NCBI RefSeq assembly: GCF_010550605.1
Contig: NZ_JAAGNI010000334.1
Location: 1-39,007 of the forward strand
Reading direction: 5' to 3'
Length of the DNA: 39,007 bases
Source: Streptomyces sp. SID9727
Lineage (GTDB): Bacteria; Actinomycetota; Actinomycetes; Streptomycetales; Streptomycetaceae
The stretch's first letter is position 1; the number at the start of each line of letters is the position of its first letter. Made by a program: the position numbers and the translations under genes. Under the pieces are notes generated by a model that worked only from the letters and a program-made list of their open reading frames with translations, made no database searches and was not told the DNA's origin. Of the stretch, positions 24,469 to 31,197 are shown in pieces.

Positions 24469-25017
24469 TCAGTCCTCGATGCCGTCGGCGACCCGCTTCT
24501 CGCGGAGCTCCCTGATCGCGCGGCGCCGTGCCAGGCGGTGCGTGCGGCGGATCTGGGCCTCCTGGTAGCGCCGCTTGTCGCGCTCGGTCTCCGGGATCAC
24601 CTGCGGTACGGGGCGGGGCCGGCCGTCGGCGTCGACCGCCGCGAACACCAGGTACGCGCTGCCGACCTGCGTCGCGGGCGTCGACTCGTTCCAGCGCTCG
24701 GCCATGACCCGGACGCCGACCTCCATGGAGGAGCGGCCGGTCCAGTTGACCTGGGCGCGTACGTGCACGAGGTCGCCGACACGGACCGGCTCCAGGAAGA
24801 CCATCTCGTCCATCGAGGCCGTGACGGCGGGCCCGCCGGAGTGCCGGCCGGCCACGGCGCCCGCCGCGTCGTCGACCAGCTTCATGATCACACCGCCGTG
24901 CACCGTACCCAGCAGATTGGTGTCGCTGCCGGTCATGATGTGGCTGAGGGTGGTCCGGGAAGCCGCGGTGGGCTTGCCCGGAATGTCGCTCTCCGGGCGC
25001 GGAGCCTGATCTGTCAT
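24469..25017 (-). CDS. Acyl-CoA thioesterase, hotdog-fold (BACH-like)
   Basis: 182 residues from ATG 25017 (MTDQAPRPESDIPGKP). A single hotdog domain is recognised by LLGTVHGGVIMKLVDDAAGAVAGRHSGG (HGG turn and the acidic residue on the following helix) and MDEMVFLEPVRVGDLVHVRAQVNWTGRSSMEVGVRV. An Arg-rich tail ends the protein. Such enzymes hydrolyse fatty acyl-CoA in the cytoplasm. A GTG at 25026 would add three residues, but TAAGGT seven bases before ATG 25017 suggests a leaderless start there; AGGTGG is also present. Divergent from LCP 5. Confidence 0.87.
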   Translation of the reverse strand: MTDQAPRPESDIPGKPTAASRTTLSHIMTGSDTNLLGTVHGGVIMKLVDDAAGAVAGRHSGGPAVTASMDEMVFLEPVRVGDLVHVRAQVNWTGRSSMEVGVRVMAERWNESTPATQVGSAYLVFAAVDADGRPRPVPQVIPETERDKRRYQEAQIRRTHRLARRRAIRELREKRVADGIED

Positions 25018-25024
25018 ACCGTCC

Positions 25025-25030
25025 ACCTTA
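25025..25030 (-). promoter_or_regulatory. Putative -10 of a leaderless promoter for the thioesterase
   Basis: Read leftward: TAAGGT, seven bases, ATG at 25017. AGGTGG within the same stretch could instead be a ribosome site, so leaderless initiation is a suggestion. Confidence 0.4.
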
Positions 25031-25123
25031 TGCGGGGGCCGGAACGGCGTCGCAATGCATCAGCTTCGCAACAGCCCTGGTGCGATTTTCCTCGCACCCT
25101 GTAAGAGGGGCCGCCTCGGCCTG

Positions 25124-25129
25124 CACACT
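25124..25129 (+). promoter_or_regulatory. Putative -10 of a leaderless promoter for LCP paralogue 5
   Basis: CACACT, then GGTCCGT (seven bases), then the ATG at 25137, with no Shine-Dalgarno sequence. Same geometry as at 10559 and 15560. Confidence 0.35.
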
Positions 25130-25136
25130 GGTCCGT

Positions 25137-26426
25137 ATGAACGATTGGCCCGAGGGCTGGACCGACGACAACCGCAGCGGCAACCGCTACGGGCAGGGCA
25201 GCGCGAGCGAGCGCCCCGAGAGCGCCCGTTCGATGCCGCACGTCCAGCGCCGCCCGGCCCCGCCGCAGCAGCGCCCCGCGCCGCCGAGGCAACGCCCGGT
25301 CCCGCAGCAGCCCTCGGGCTACGACGGCGGTCACCCGCAGTACGACGACGGTTACGACAGCGGCTACAACACGGGCCAGGTCTACGGCTCCGGCAGCGGC
25401 GGCCCCGGCGGCGGCGACCGGGGCCCGGCCCAGGGCCGCCCCAGACCCGCGCCCAACTGGGGCCGCCGGATCAAGATCGGCGCGCTGGTCCTGGTGGTCG
25501 CGCTGCTCGGGGTCTCCGTGGGCACGTACTTCTGGGCCGACTCCAAGCTGAACCGCGCCGTCGACCTGTCGAAGGTCATCGAGCGGCCGGAGGCGGGCAA
25601 GGGGACGAACTACCTGATCGTCGGCTCGGACAGCCGCGAGGGCATGACGTCCGAGGACAAGAAGCGGCTCCACACGGGTTCGGCCGACGGCAAGCGGACC
25701 GACTCGATGATGATCCTGCACACCGGCGACAACGGCCCGACGCTGGTCTCGCTGCCGCGTGACTCGAACGTCGAGATCCCGTCGTTCGTCGGCTCCGAGT
25801 CCGGCAAGAAGTACCCGGCCACGGGCAGGACGACGAAGCTGAACGCCGCGTACGCCGCGGACGGCCCCGAGCTGCTGGTCCGTACGGTCGAGTTCAACAC
25901 CGGCCTGCACATCGACCACTACGTCGAGATCGGCTTCGGCGGCTTCGCCAAGGTCGTGGACGCGATCGGCGGGGTCGAGCTGGACATCCCGAAGGCGTTC
26001 AAGGACAAGTGGTCGGGCGCCGACTTCCCGGCCGGCAAGCAGACCCTCGACGGCCAGCAGGCCCTGGCCTTCGTCCGCACCCGCCACGCCTTCACCTCGG
26101 ACCTGGACCGCACGAAGAACCAGCAGAAGTTCCTCGCGGCCCTGGCAAGCCAGACGGCGACGTTCTCCACGATCATCAACCCGTTCAAGCTGTACCCGAC
26201 GATGGGCGCCGGTCTGGACACGCTGATCGTGGACAAGGACATGTCGCTCTGGTCGCTCGGCAAGATGTTCTTCGCGATGAAGGGCGTCACCGGCGGCGAG
26301 GGCACGTCGATGAACATCCCGATCGCCGGCAACGTGGGCTCCAACCTCGCCTGGGACAAGGCGAAGGTGAAGCAGCTCGTGGAGCAGCTCAAGAACGACG
26401 AGAAGGTCACGGTCACGGAGAACTGA
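25137..26426 (+). CDS. LCP family glycopolymer transferase without LytR_C, paralogue 5
   Basis: 429 residues from ATG 25137 (MNDWPEGWTDDNRSGNRYGQ). A long Gln/Pro/Arg and Tyr/Asp/Gly-rich cytoplasmic tail (1-105, with repeated RPAPP) precedes a TM helix at about 114-133. The LCP domain (about 158-340) shows NYLIVGSDSREG, SLPRDSNVEIP, HIDHYVEIGFGGF and VRTRHAFTSDLDRTKNQQ with the expected Arg and Asp residues. It ends soon after the LCP fold (VEQLKNDEKVTVTEN). By architecture it is closest to the simple LCP form often assigned to glycopolymer ligation. A histidine phosphatase-like gene follows after 41 bases, possibly cotranscribed. Confidence 0.9.
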   Translation: MNDWPEGWTDDNRSGNRYGQGSASERPESARSMPHVQRRPAPPQQRPAPPRQRPVPQQPSGYDGGHPQYDDGYDSGYNTGQVYGSGSGGPGGGDRGPAQGRPRPAPNWGRRIKIGALVLVVALLGVSVGTYFWADSKLNRAVDLSKVIERPEAGKGTNYLIVGSDSREGMTSEDKKRLHTGSADGKRTDSMMILHTGDNGPTLVSLPRDSNVEIPSFVGSESGKKYPATGRTTKLNAAYAADGPELLVRTVEFNTGLHIDHYVEIGFGGFAKVVDAIGGVELDIPKAFKDKWSGADFPAGKQTLDGQQALAFVRTRHAFTSDLDRTKNQQKFLAALASQTATFSTIINPFKLYPTMGAGLDTLIVDKDMSLWSLGKMFFAMKGVTGGEGTSMNIPIAGNVGSNLAWDKAKVKQLVEQLKNDEKVTVTEN

Positions 26427-26467
26427 GGGGGCGCGCCCCGCGCCTCCTCCCCTGCCGCGGAGCCGCC

Positions 26468-27010
26468 ATGCCCGTACGAATCGTGTACGAGTCGCACGCC
26501 ACGACCACCGACAACGAGGCGGGCATCGCCACGGGATGGCTGCCGGGGCGGCTCTCCCCGACCGGACGCCGCCAGGCCGCCGAACTGGGCGACCGGCGGC
26601 GCGGGACCGGGCTCGACGCCGTCTACACCTCGGACCTGGCCCGCGCCGTGGAGACGGCCCGCATCGCGTTCGCCGATGCGGGGTCCCCGGTCCTCCGCCA
26701 GGACGCGCGCCTGCGGGAATGCGACTACGGGGAGCTGAACGGCGGCCCGAACGCCGTGGTGCGCCCCCTTCGCACCCGCCACATCGACCGCCCGTGGCCC
26801 GGCGGCGGCCAGAGCTACCGGGACGTGGTCGAGGCGACGGCCGCGTTCCTGCGGGACCTGGCGGCCGAGTGGGACGGCGGCCAGGTCCTCCTGATCGCCC
26901 ACTCGGCGAACCGCTGGGCCCTGGACTGCCTGCTGGCGGGAGCCCGGCTGGAGAGCGTCGTCGCGGATCCGCCGCCCTGGCAGCCGGGCACCTTCTACAC
27001 CCTGCCCTGA
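26468..27010 (+). CDS. Histidine phosphatase superfamily protein with atypical RHG motif
   Basis: 180 residues from ATG 26468, GGAG five bases upstream. It follows the phosphoglycerate-mutase-like plan: catalytic His10, LSPTGRRQAAELG (29-42), VYTSDLARAVETA (52-64), RECDYGELNG (83-92) and the second histidine in LLIAHSANRW (His145). The usual RHG is ESHAT here, so the arginine that helps hold phosphate is replaced by serine, while both histidines and Glu84 remain. Substrate unknown. The last 16 bases overlap the end of the convergent methyltransferase gene. Confidence 0.8.
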   Translation: MPVRIVYESHATTTDNEAGIATGWLPGRLSPTGRRQAAELGDRRRGTGLDAVYTSDLARAVETARIAFADAGSPVLRQDARLRECDYGELNGGPNAVVRPLRTRHIDRPWPGGGQSYRDVVEATAAFLRDLAAEWDGGQVLLIAHSANRWALDCLLAGARLESVVADPPPWQPGTFYTLP

Positions 27011-27801
27011 GCCAGCACCGCCGTGTGCGGCAAGGTCAGCAGGCCGTCCTCCGCGAGGAATTCCGGGCACAGCGCGTCGTACTCACGCTTGGCCGCCGCC
27101 ACGCCCTCCGGGCCGGCGCTCGTGACCATCCCGCCGATCGCACCGATCCCGGCCGCCGGGCCCGCCCACCAGTCCTCCGGGTCGGCCCGGTGGTCCCAGG
27201 CGTGCGTGTCGGCCTGGACGTCCGCGAACCCGGCAGCCTTGAGCAGCGCGGCCAGCCCGTCCGGGGTGCGCGCGAAGTTGTGTTCCTCGTCGACCGTGGC
27301 CAGCCAGTCGGGGCGGGTGAGCCCGGCGGCCTGGGCGGCCCGGCCCACGAGCGCCTGGCCCGGAGCTCCCGGCAGCTGCCAGACGGTGACCGCGACGGTG
27401 CCTCCGGGGCGGCCGACCCTGCGCATCTCCATCAGCGCCTCCAGCGGGCGGCCGACGTGGTTGAGCACGAAGTTGGCGACGACCGCGTCGAACTCCCCGT
27501 CGGCGTAGGGAAGCTGGGGCAGCACCCCCGAGCGCACCTCGGCCCCGGGCGCCGCGCGCCGGGTCGCCTCGACCATGCCGGGCTCGGCGTCCACGGCCCG
27601 GACAGCGGCGCCGCGCGCGAGGGCGGCGGCGGTCACGTTGCCGTTGCCGCACCCCACGTCGAGCAGGCGGGTCCCGGGCGCGACACCGGCGGCGTCCAGC
27701 AGGGCGGGCACGGTGTGGACGCAGAGCCGGGCGGCGGTGCGGGCGTAGGTGTCGGCCTGCCCGTTCCATATCCGCCGTTCCATCACGTCGAACGCGGTCA
27801 T
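26995..27801 (-). CDS. Class I SAM-dependent methyltransferase
   Basis: 268 residues (MTAFDVMERRIWNGQADTYA). Motif I is LLDVGCGNGNV (46-56), followed by the acidic ribose-binding residue in VRAVDAEPGMV and motif IV FDAVVANFVLNHV. The C-terminal half (DPEDWWAGPAAGIGAIGGMV) resembles small-molecule methyltransferases of the UbiE/type 11 group. Its ATG overlaps the stop of the upstream 176-aa gene by four bases. It is last in a leftward run of overlapping genes that starts with a decayed regulator and DUF397 gene. Substrate unknown. Confidence 0.85.
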   Translation of the reverse strand: MTAFDVMERRIWNGQADTYARTAARLCVHTVPALLDAAGVAPGTRLLDVGCGNGNVTAAALARGAAVRAVDAEPGMVEATRRAAPGAEVRSGVLPQLPYADGEFDAVVANFVLNHVGRPLEALMEMRRVGRPGGTVAVTVWQLPGAPGQALVGRAAQAAGLTRPDWLATVDEEHNFARTPDGLAALLKAAGFADVQADTHAWDHRADPEDWWAGPAAGIGAIGGMVTSAGPEGVAAAKREYDALCPEFLAEDGLLTLPHTAVLAQGRV

Positions 27802-28328
27802 ACGGTGTCGCCTCCGGTACGGCTGGTCGGGGTCTGCGGTGCGGTCTCGTTCAAGTACGGCTGGTCGGGGGTCTGCGGTTCCGTCTCGTTCAGGTCCTCG
27901 TGCAGGGCGTTGAGTATGCGCCCCGTGGGACCGCCGTGCGCGGAGTTCTCACCGAGGAACCATCCGGGCAACCGCCCCGCCACCTCGTCCGGTTCGTCGC
28001 CCCGGTCCGGATCGTCCAGCCCGTGGAGCATCGCGAAGGCGGTCTCCCGGGCGACCTCGCGGGCGATTTCGCCGAGATCCTCGGCGGTCAGCCCGAGGCG
28101 TACGGCCCGCTCGACCGCGCCACCCGCCGCTCCGTCTCTGCGGTAGGCGGCTGCCCAGTCGGACGCGGTGGTGCTCCAGGCGTCGATGTCCTGCCACACC
28201 ATCCGCAGGAACCGGAACCGGGCCAGCTGCGGCAGCCCCTCCTCGGCCTCGGACTCCGCCCACCCCTCGGGGTCCTCGGCGCCGAGCGCGTCAAAGAGCC
28301 GGGCGAGGGGTCCTATGTCCTCAGGCAT
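27798..28328 (-). CDS. Hypothetical acidic protein with a duplicated C-terminal segment
   Basis: 176 residues (MPEDIGPLARLFDALGAEDP). It is acidic and mostly helical in appearance, with no motif I can name; a central helix LTAEDLGEIAREVARETAFAML is prominent. The C-terminus contains two copies of LNETxPQTP from a DNA duplication at 27817-27893, after which the frame differs between copies. It starts inside the end of the 152-aa gene (8-base overlap) and ends ATGA-overlapped with the methyltransferase, so translation of the series is likely coupled. Function not recognised. Confidence 0.7.
   Translation of the reverse strand: MPEDIGPLARLFDALGAEDPEGWAESEAEEGLPQLARFRFLRMVWQDIDAWSTTASDWAAAYRRDGAAGGAVERAVRLGLTAEDLGEIAREVARETAFAMLHGLDDPDRGDEPDEVAGRLPGWFLGENSAHGGPTGRILNALHEDLNETEPQTPDQPYLNETAPQTPTSRTGGDTV
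27817..27893. repeat. Tandem duplication of 38/39 bp at a gene junction
   Basis: Two adjacent copies beginning GTACGGCTGGTCGGGG lie at 27817-27854 (38 bp) and 27855-27893 (39 bp). The length difference is one G in a run (four versus five). Other mismatches are few (GTGCGGTC versus GTTCCGTC). The duplication forms the C-terminal codons of the 176-aa gene immediately before the methyltransferase start. Confidence 0.85.
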
Positions 28329-28779
28329 TGCGGAAATGACGGGACAGCCAGGGGCTGAGCATGGCGCGCGGCACCAGCTCCTTGTACGTCTCGTCCCCGG
28401 GCAGCGGCACGACGAGCCACTGCCCCGGCGGGAAGAACCGGCCCTTCACATAGGCCATCCCGCCGTACACGGACCGCAGGAACGCCGGCACGGAGTCCCG
28501 GGGCACGTCCTCGAAGACCACCCCGTCGACGGTGATCCGCGCGTCGTCCTCCGGGAACACCTGCACGGTGACGGCCGGGGCCCCGCCCAGCTCGACGAAT
28601 GCCTCGTGCGGCAGCGACCCGTCCGCGTCGGCCACGGCGAACGCCCCGGCGGACTCCCTCCGGGAGGTCTGGTCGGCCCCGATGTCATCGGTGACCGTCA
28701 CCTCCAGGTTGTACGCCCGGGCCACTTCCCGTACGGCCGTGACGGCGGCCTCGGTGGTGGGCAGGTGGGGGTGCGTCAC
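28321..28779 (-). CDS. Hypothetical protein, 152 aa
   Basis: Starts with GTG 28779 (MTHPHLPTTEAAVTAVREVA), whose TGA-overlap with the DUF397 stop (28776-28779, GTGA) indicates coupled translation. The sequence alternates helix (early) and strands (FVELGGAPAVTVQVFPEDDARITVDGVVFEDVP), with an aromatic C-terminal part (GGMAYVKGRFFPPGQWLVVPLPGDETYKELVP). I recognise no family with certainty and see no TM or signal segment, so it is presumably cytoplasmic. It always reads as the middle gene of the leftward overlapping series. Confidence 0.7.
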   Translation of the reverse strand: MTHPHLPTTEAAVTAVREVARAYNLEVTVTDDIGADQTSRRESAGAFAVADADGSLPHEAFVELGGAPAVTVQVFPEDDARITVDGVVFEDVPRDSVPAFLRSVYGGMAYVKGRFFPPGQWLVVPLPGDETYKELVPRAMLSPWLSRHFRNA

Positions 28780-28979
28780 GCGGCGTGGGCCGCGTAGGCG
28801 ACGAAGGCGGCCCAGGCGTGCGGGGGGTGGGCGAGGTGGGGGCGGTGGACGTCCTTGGAGTCCCGTACGAGAACGGCGCCCCGGGCCGCCGCGACCCCGA
28901 CGCAGTCGTTTCCGTCACCACTGCTGCTGTAGCTGCTCCGGAACCACGCGGCTTCCCCGCCAGAGGGCTTGTCGATCAT
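28776..28979 (-). CDS. DUF397 small protein (WhiJ/Scr1-partner type)
   Basis: 67 residues from ATG 28979. The family signature is clear: WFRSSYSSSGDGNDCVGVA, then VLVRDSKD and PHAWAAFV. DUF397 proteins are usually encoded directly downstream of an HTH/DUF5753 regulator of the WhiJ (Scr1) type and are thought to modulate it, as with the gene next to whiJ in S. coelicolor. Here the ATG overlaps the expected stop of such a regulator (ATGA, 28976-28979), but that regulator is disrupted, so this protein may be an orphan or may pair with the intact regulator at 31705-32535. Confidence 0.85.
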   Translation of the reverse strand: MIDKPSGGEAAWFRSSYSSSGDGNDCVGVAAARGAVLVRDSKDVHRPHLAHPPHAWAAFVAYAAHAA

Positions 28980-29620
28980 GTCTCTCCCAGCAGTTGCGCG
29001 ATGAAGGCCAGTGACTCCCTTGGAGAGAGGGGCCTGCGCCCGGATCATCCCATAGCGCAACTCCAGGATTCTGAGCTGCTTCGGATCGAACACCGGGCGG
29101 CCGCTGAAAGCCCCCTCCGAGCGTCCTACGGCGCTGCCGTCGGGAAACTTCAGGACCTCGATCAGACCGCCAGTCCCAGGGTGCTCCTCACGGTGGGTCG
29201 GTACAACCTGAATGGACACATTCCGCAACTGCCCGAGCTCCGGCAGGTGTTCCAGTTGCTCCCTCCACACCATCCTGCCCCCGACAGGGCGGCGCAGCGT
29301 CACCTCTTCCTGCACGAAGCTGAGCGCGGGGGCCCGGCTCGCGGTCAAAGATCGCCCGCCGTGCCAATCGCGCGGCCACCACGCACTCCAGCTCGTCCTG
29401 CGTATACGCGGGCAGGCCGAGGGATGCGCCTGCCGCCCTCGACCTTGTAGATCAGGTCCTCCCCGTACCCGATCAGCACTCCGAACTCCGCCGCCCGCAT
29501 CCCCGCCGCCTCGCGCCACGCCTTGAGCTGGCGGCCCACGGCGGCGACTACCGCCGCGCCCGACTCGTCCTCGGGATCGACGTCCCAACCGTGCTCGTCC
29601 GTCTCATTGTTGGTGCTCAT
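28976..29620 (-). pseudogene. Decayed WhiJ/Scr1-type XRE regulator (HTH + DUF5753)
   Basis: From ATG 29620 an HTH domain reads MSTNNETDEHGWDVDPEDES, VGRQLKAWREAAGMRAAEFG and LIYKVEGGRRIPRP. The frame then shifts near 29409-29420, where the expected linker (I estimate 60-75 residues) is missing, and the family's AYTQDELECVVAARLARRAI continues in another frame. A second shift at a G-run at 29328-29332 restores ALSFVQEEVTLRRPVGGRM through LELRYGMIRAQA. A third, at 29029-29032, restores SPRESLAFIAQLLGET, whose TGA overlaps the DUF397 start. Each homopolymer shift is explained by one extra C on the coding strand. Three lesions in 215 codons argue for decay, although single-base run errors in sequencing cannot be excluded. 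Confidence 0.8.
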
Positions 29621-29757
29621 CCGTACCCCACTTCCGACGCGCGTGCCTTTGTTCCTCAACCGCTCACGTCCCCACCCGTCACGCCGGACAGCCGGGACAA
29701 CGCCGGACAAGCGCCGGACACTCACCGCACCGGGACGTGGTCCACCGGGACGCGGTC

Positions 29758-29787
29758 CACCGGGTCGCGGGTTTCCGCGACCCGGTG
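29758..29787. repeat. Perfect 13-bp hairpin in a divergent promoter region
   Basis: CACCGGGTCGCGG (29758-29770), loop GTTT, and the complementary CCGCGACCCGGTG (29775-29787). It looks like a terminator but lies upstream of both flanking genes, so a structural or protein-binding role, or termination of an unannotated transcript, is more likely. Confidence 0.7.
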
Positions 29788-29916
29788 CGCCACGACGCCT
29801 CATGCTTGAAAGAACCTCGGGAAAGAACCCAACCCCACCCCACCCGAACCCGTCACGAACGCTGATCACTCGCGCGGGTGACAAATGGCAACTGAGCTGG
29901 ATTTGGGGTCGGTTGT

Positions 29917-29930
29917 CGGGCATATGCTCG
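29917..29930 (+). promoter_or_regulatory. Palindrome overlapping a -10 for the HTH/zinc-ribbon gene
   Basis: CGGGCATATGCTCG is symmetric at 12 of 14 positions around GCATATGC. It contains TATGCT (29923-29928), a good -10 hexamer, about 92 bases before the ATG at 30020. GTTG and CAAC flank it (29912-29915, 29934-29937) but are offset by two bases. An autoregulatory operator is possible. Confidence 0.35.
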
Positions 29931-30019
29931 CGGCAACAACCCCCAGAAATGAGTTGGCCCCGACCGGGACTGTGAACCCCGGCCAGGGCCTGACCACCGA
30001 GGAAGAAGAGACCTTCCCG

Positions 30020-30928
30020 ATGACTGCCCAGCAGGCTATCGCGCCCCCGTGCGCCCCGCCCGGTTCGCCCGGCGCCCCCAGCGACGTCACACCGACCTCC
30101 GGTGTCATCCACGTCAACTCCCGCCACACGTCCGGCTTCACAGTCATCGGCAACCACCTCGCGCAGCACGGTGGACTGTCCCTCCTCGCGATCGGGCTCG
30201 CCGTCCACATCCAGTCGCTGCCCGAGGGCGCGAAGATCGGCGTCAAGGTGCTCGCCGCCCGCTTACCGGAAAGCGAGATGCGGATCGCCGCCGCGCTGCG
30301 CGAACTGGAGGCGGCGGGCTACCTGCGCCGCACCCGTGTACGCCTGCGGGACGGCCGCGTACGCACGCGCACGGAGTCGCACAACCGGCCGTACGGCACG
30401 GCCCTGATGCCACCGGTGCCGTACGGGGCCCCGCGCGCCACGACTCCACCGCCCACTCCCTCGTACGACCGCCCGGGCGGGGCCGCTCCGACGCCCCCGC
30501 CCGCGAAACCAGGCACCGAGCCGAAGCCCGGTGCGGCGCCCGCACCCAGACCGCTCCCCCAGCCGCGCACCGACGCTCAGAACCGAACCGCCGCCCGGCT
30601 CCTCGCGGACCTCCGCCGCCACGCTCCCGCGCTGACGCTCTCCGGGGCGGACATCGCCGTGCTCACTCCGGGGGTCGCCGCCTGGCTGGAGCGCGACGCG
30701 CACCCCGACGCCATCCGCCGCGCGCTCACCGCAGACCTCCCCGTCCCGCTCGCGCACCCGGCACGCCTCCTCCGCCACCGGATCACGGCCCTCCTGCCGC
30801 CCCCGCTCCCGGCCCCGGCAGCGGCCCCCGCCGTCATCCCCCTGCAGAACTGCGACGGCTGCAACCGAGCCTTCCGCGCCCCGGAACCGGGCGCATGCCG
30901 TGAGTGCCGGACCGGCGGTTTCCAGTAA
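30020..30928 (+). CDS. Winged-helix DNA-binding protein with C-terminal zinc ribbon
   Basis: 302 residues from ATG 30020 (AAGAG about nine bases upstream); ATG 29885 is in frame but adds a stretch that overlaps the promoter palindrome. The HTH/winged-helix region is about 30-120 (HLAQHGGLSLLAIGLAVHIQ, ARLPESEMRIAAALRELEAA, GYLRRTRVRL). A Pro-rich linker follows, then a second helical region and the ending CDGCNRAF...CRECR, a CxxC...CxxC zinc ribbon. The architecture suits a transcription regulator that reads the whole genome state of the cell or a replication-type helix; no target is known. Leucine 82 is encoded by TTA (30263-30265), so translation should depend on the bldA tRNA. Confidence 0.75.
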   Translation: MTAQQAIAPPCAPPGSPGAPSDVTPTSGVIHVNSRHTSGFTVIGNHLAQHGGLSLLAIGLAVHIQSLPEGAKIGVKVLAARLPESEMRIAAALRELEAAGYLRRTRVRLRDGRVRTRTESHNRPYGTALMPPVPYGAPRATTPPPTPSYDRPGGAAPTPPPAKPGTEPKPGAAPAPRPLPQPRTDAQNRTAARLLADLRRHAPALTLSGADIAVLTPGVAAWLERDAHPDAIRRALTADLPVPLAHPARLLRHRITALLPPPLPAPAAAPAVIPLQNCDGCNRAFRAPEPGACRECRTGGFQ

Positions 30929-31005
30929 CGGAAACGCCACCCTCTTGCTCCCGAGCAACGGGACAGCAAGCATCGGATCACCGCCCTCGTTCGTAAGGAG
31001 ACTTC

Positions 31006-31197
31006 GTGAAGCTGACACGACTGGTTGGCCAGTGCGACGAGGGCGAGTGCCCTGCCATCTATGCGACGGACCGGGGAACCCTCGCCGTCCAGGGGAGCCG
31101 TTTAGCCGACCACGGACTGGATCTTCCCGCTCACGAGTCGCTGGTGGAAATCCCCGTCGAGCTCATCCGAAAGGCCGTCCGTGACAACCTCATCTAA
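31006..31197 (+). CDS. Small conserved protein upstream of DUF6879 (63 aa)
   Basis: 63 residues from GTG 31006, with a good AAGGAG five bases upstream. It reads MKLTRLVGQCDEGECPAIYA and later ESLVEIPVELIRKAV. The CDEGECPAIYATDRGTLAVQG part gives a short CxxxxC motif and looks like a small beta fold. The last 17 bases overlap the DUF6879 gene, and I have the impression that such a small gene commonly precedes DUF6879. Leucine 33 is TTA (31102-31104), a bldA codon. Function unknown; possibly a partner or regulator of DUF6879. Confidence 0.75.
   Translation: MKLTRLVGQCDEGECPAIYATDRGTLAVQGSRLADHGLDLPAHESLVEIPVELIRKAVRDNLI

Larger units (their letters stand above)
29621..30019. other. Divergent intergenic region with tandem repeats and a hairpin
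   Basis: 399 bases between the decayed regulator (leftward) and the HTH/zinc-ribbon gene (rightward). Four copies of a 10-base GCCGGACA-type word occupy 29681-29720. Three 15-base copies (CCGGGACGTGGTCCA, CCGGGACGCGGTCCA, then a partial CCGGGTCGCGGG) occupy 29730-29771. A perfect hairpin follows at 29758-29787, and a promoter-like palindrome at 29917-29930. The direct strand otherwise shows no gene. Confidence 0.65.

Noticed and set aside
28776..29588. Single 270-codon reading joining the regulator remnant and DUF397
   Set aside because: Its first part is nonsense relative to the HTH family, which is in another frame, and the two proteins are normally separate with an ATGA overlap. The continuous frame is a by-product of the shifts.
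29730..29771. DasR-type operator (GTGGTCCACC resemblance)
   Set aside because: The word matches only part of the DasR consensus and is explained by the local 15-bp tandem repeat.
29758..29787. Rho-independent terminator call for the perfect hairpin
   Set aside because: Both flanking genes are transcribed away from it, so it cannot end either. I list it as a structural repeat.
29885..30019. Upstream ATG for the HTH/zinc-ribbon gene
   Set aside because: The added 45 residues would be encoded across the TATGCT promoter and palindrome; ATG 30020 has a purine-rich ribosome site.
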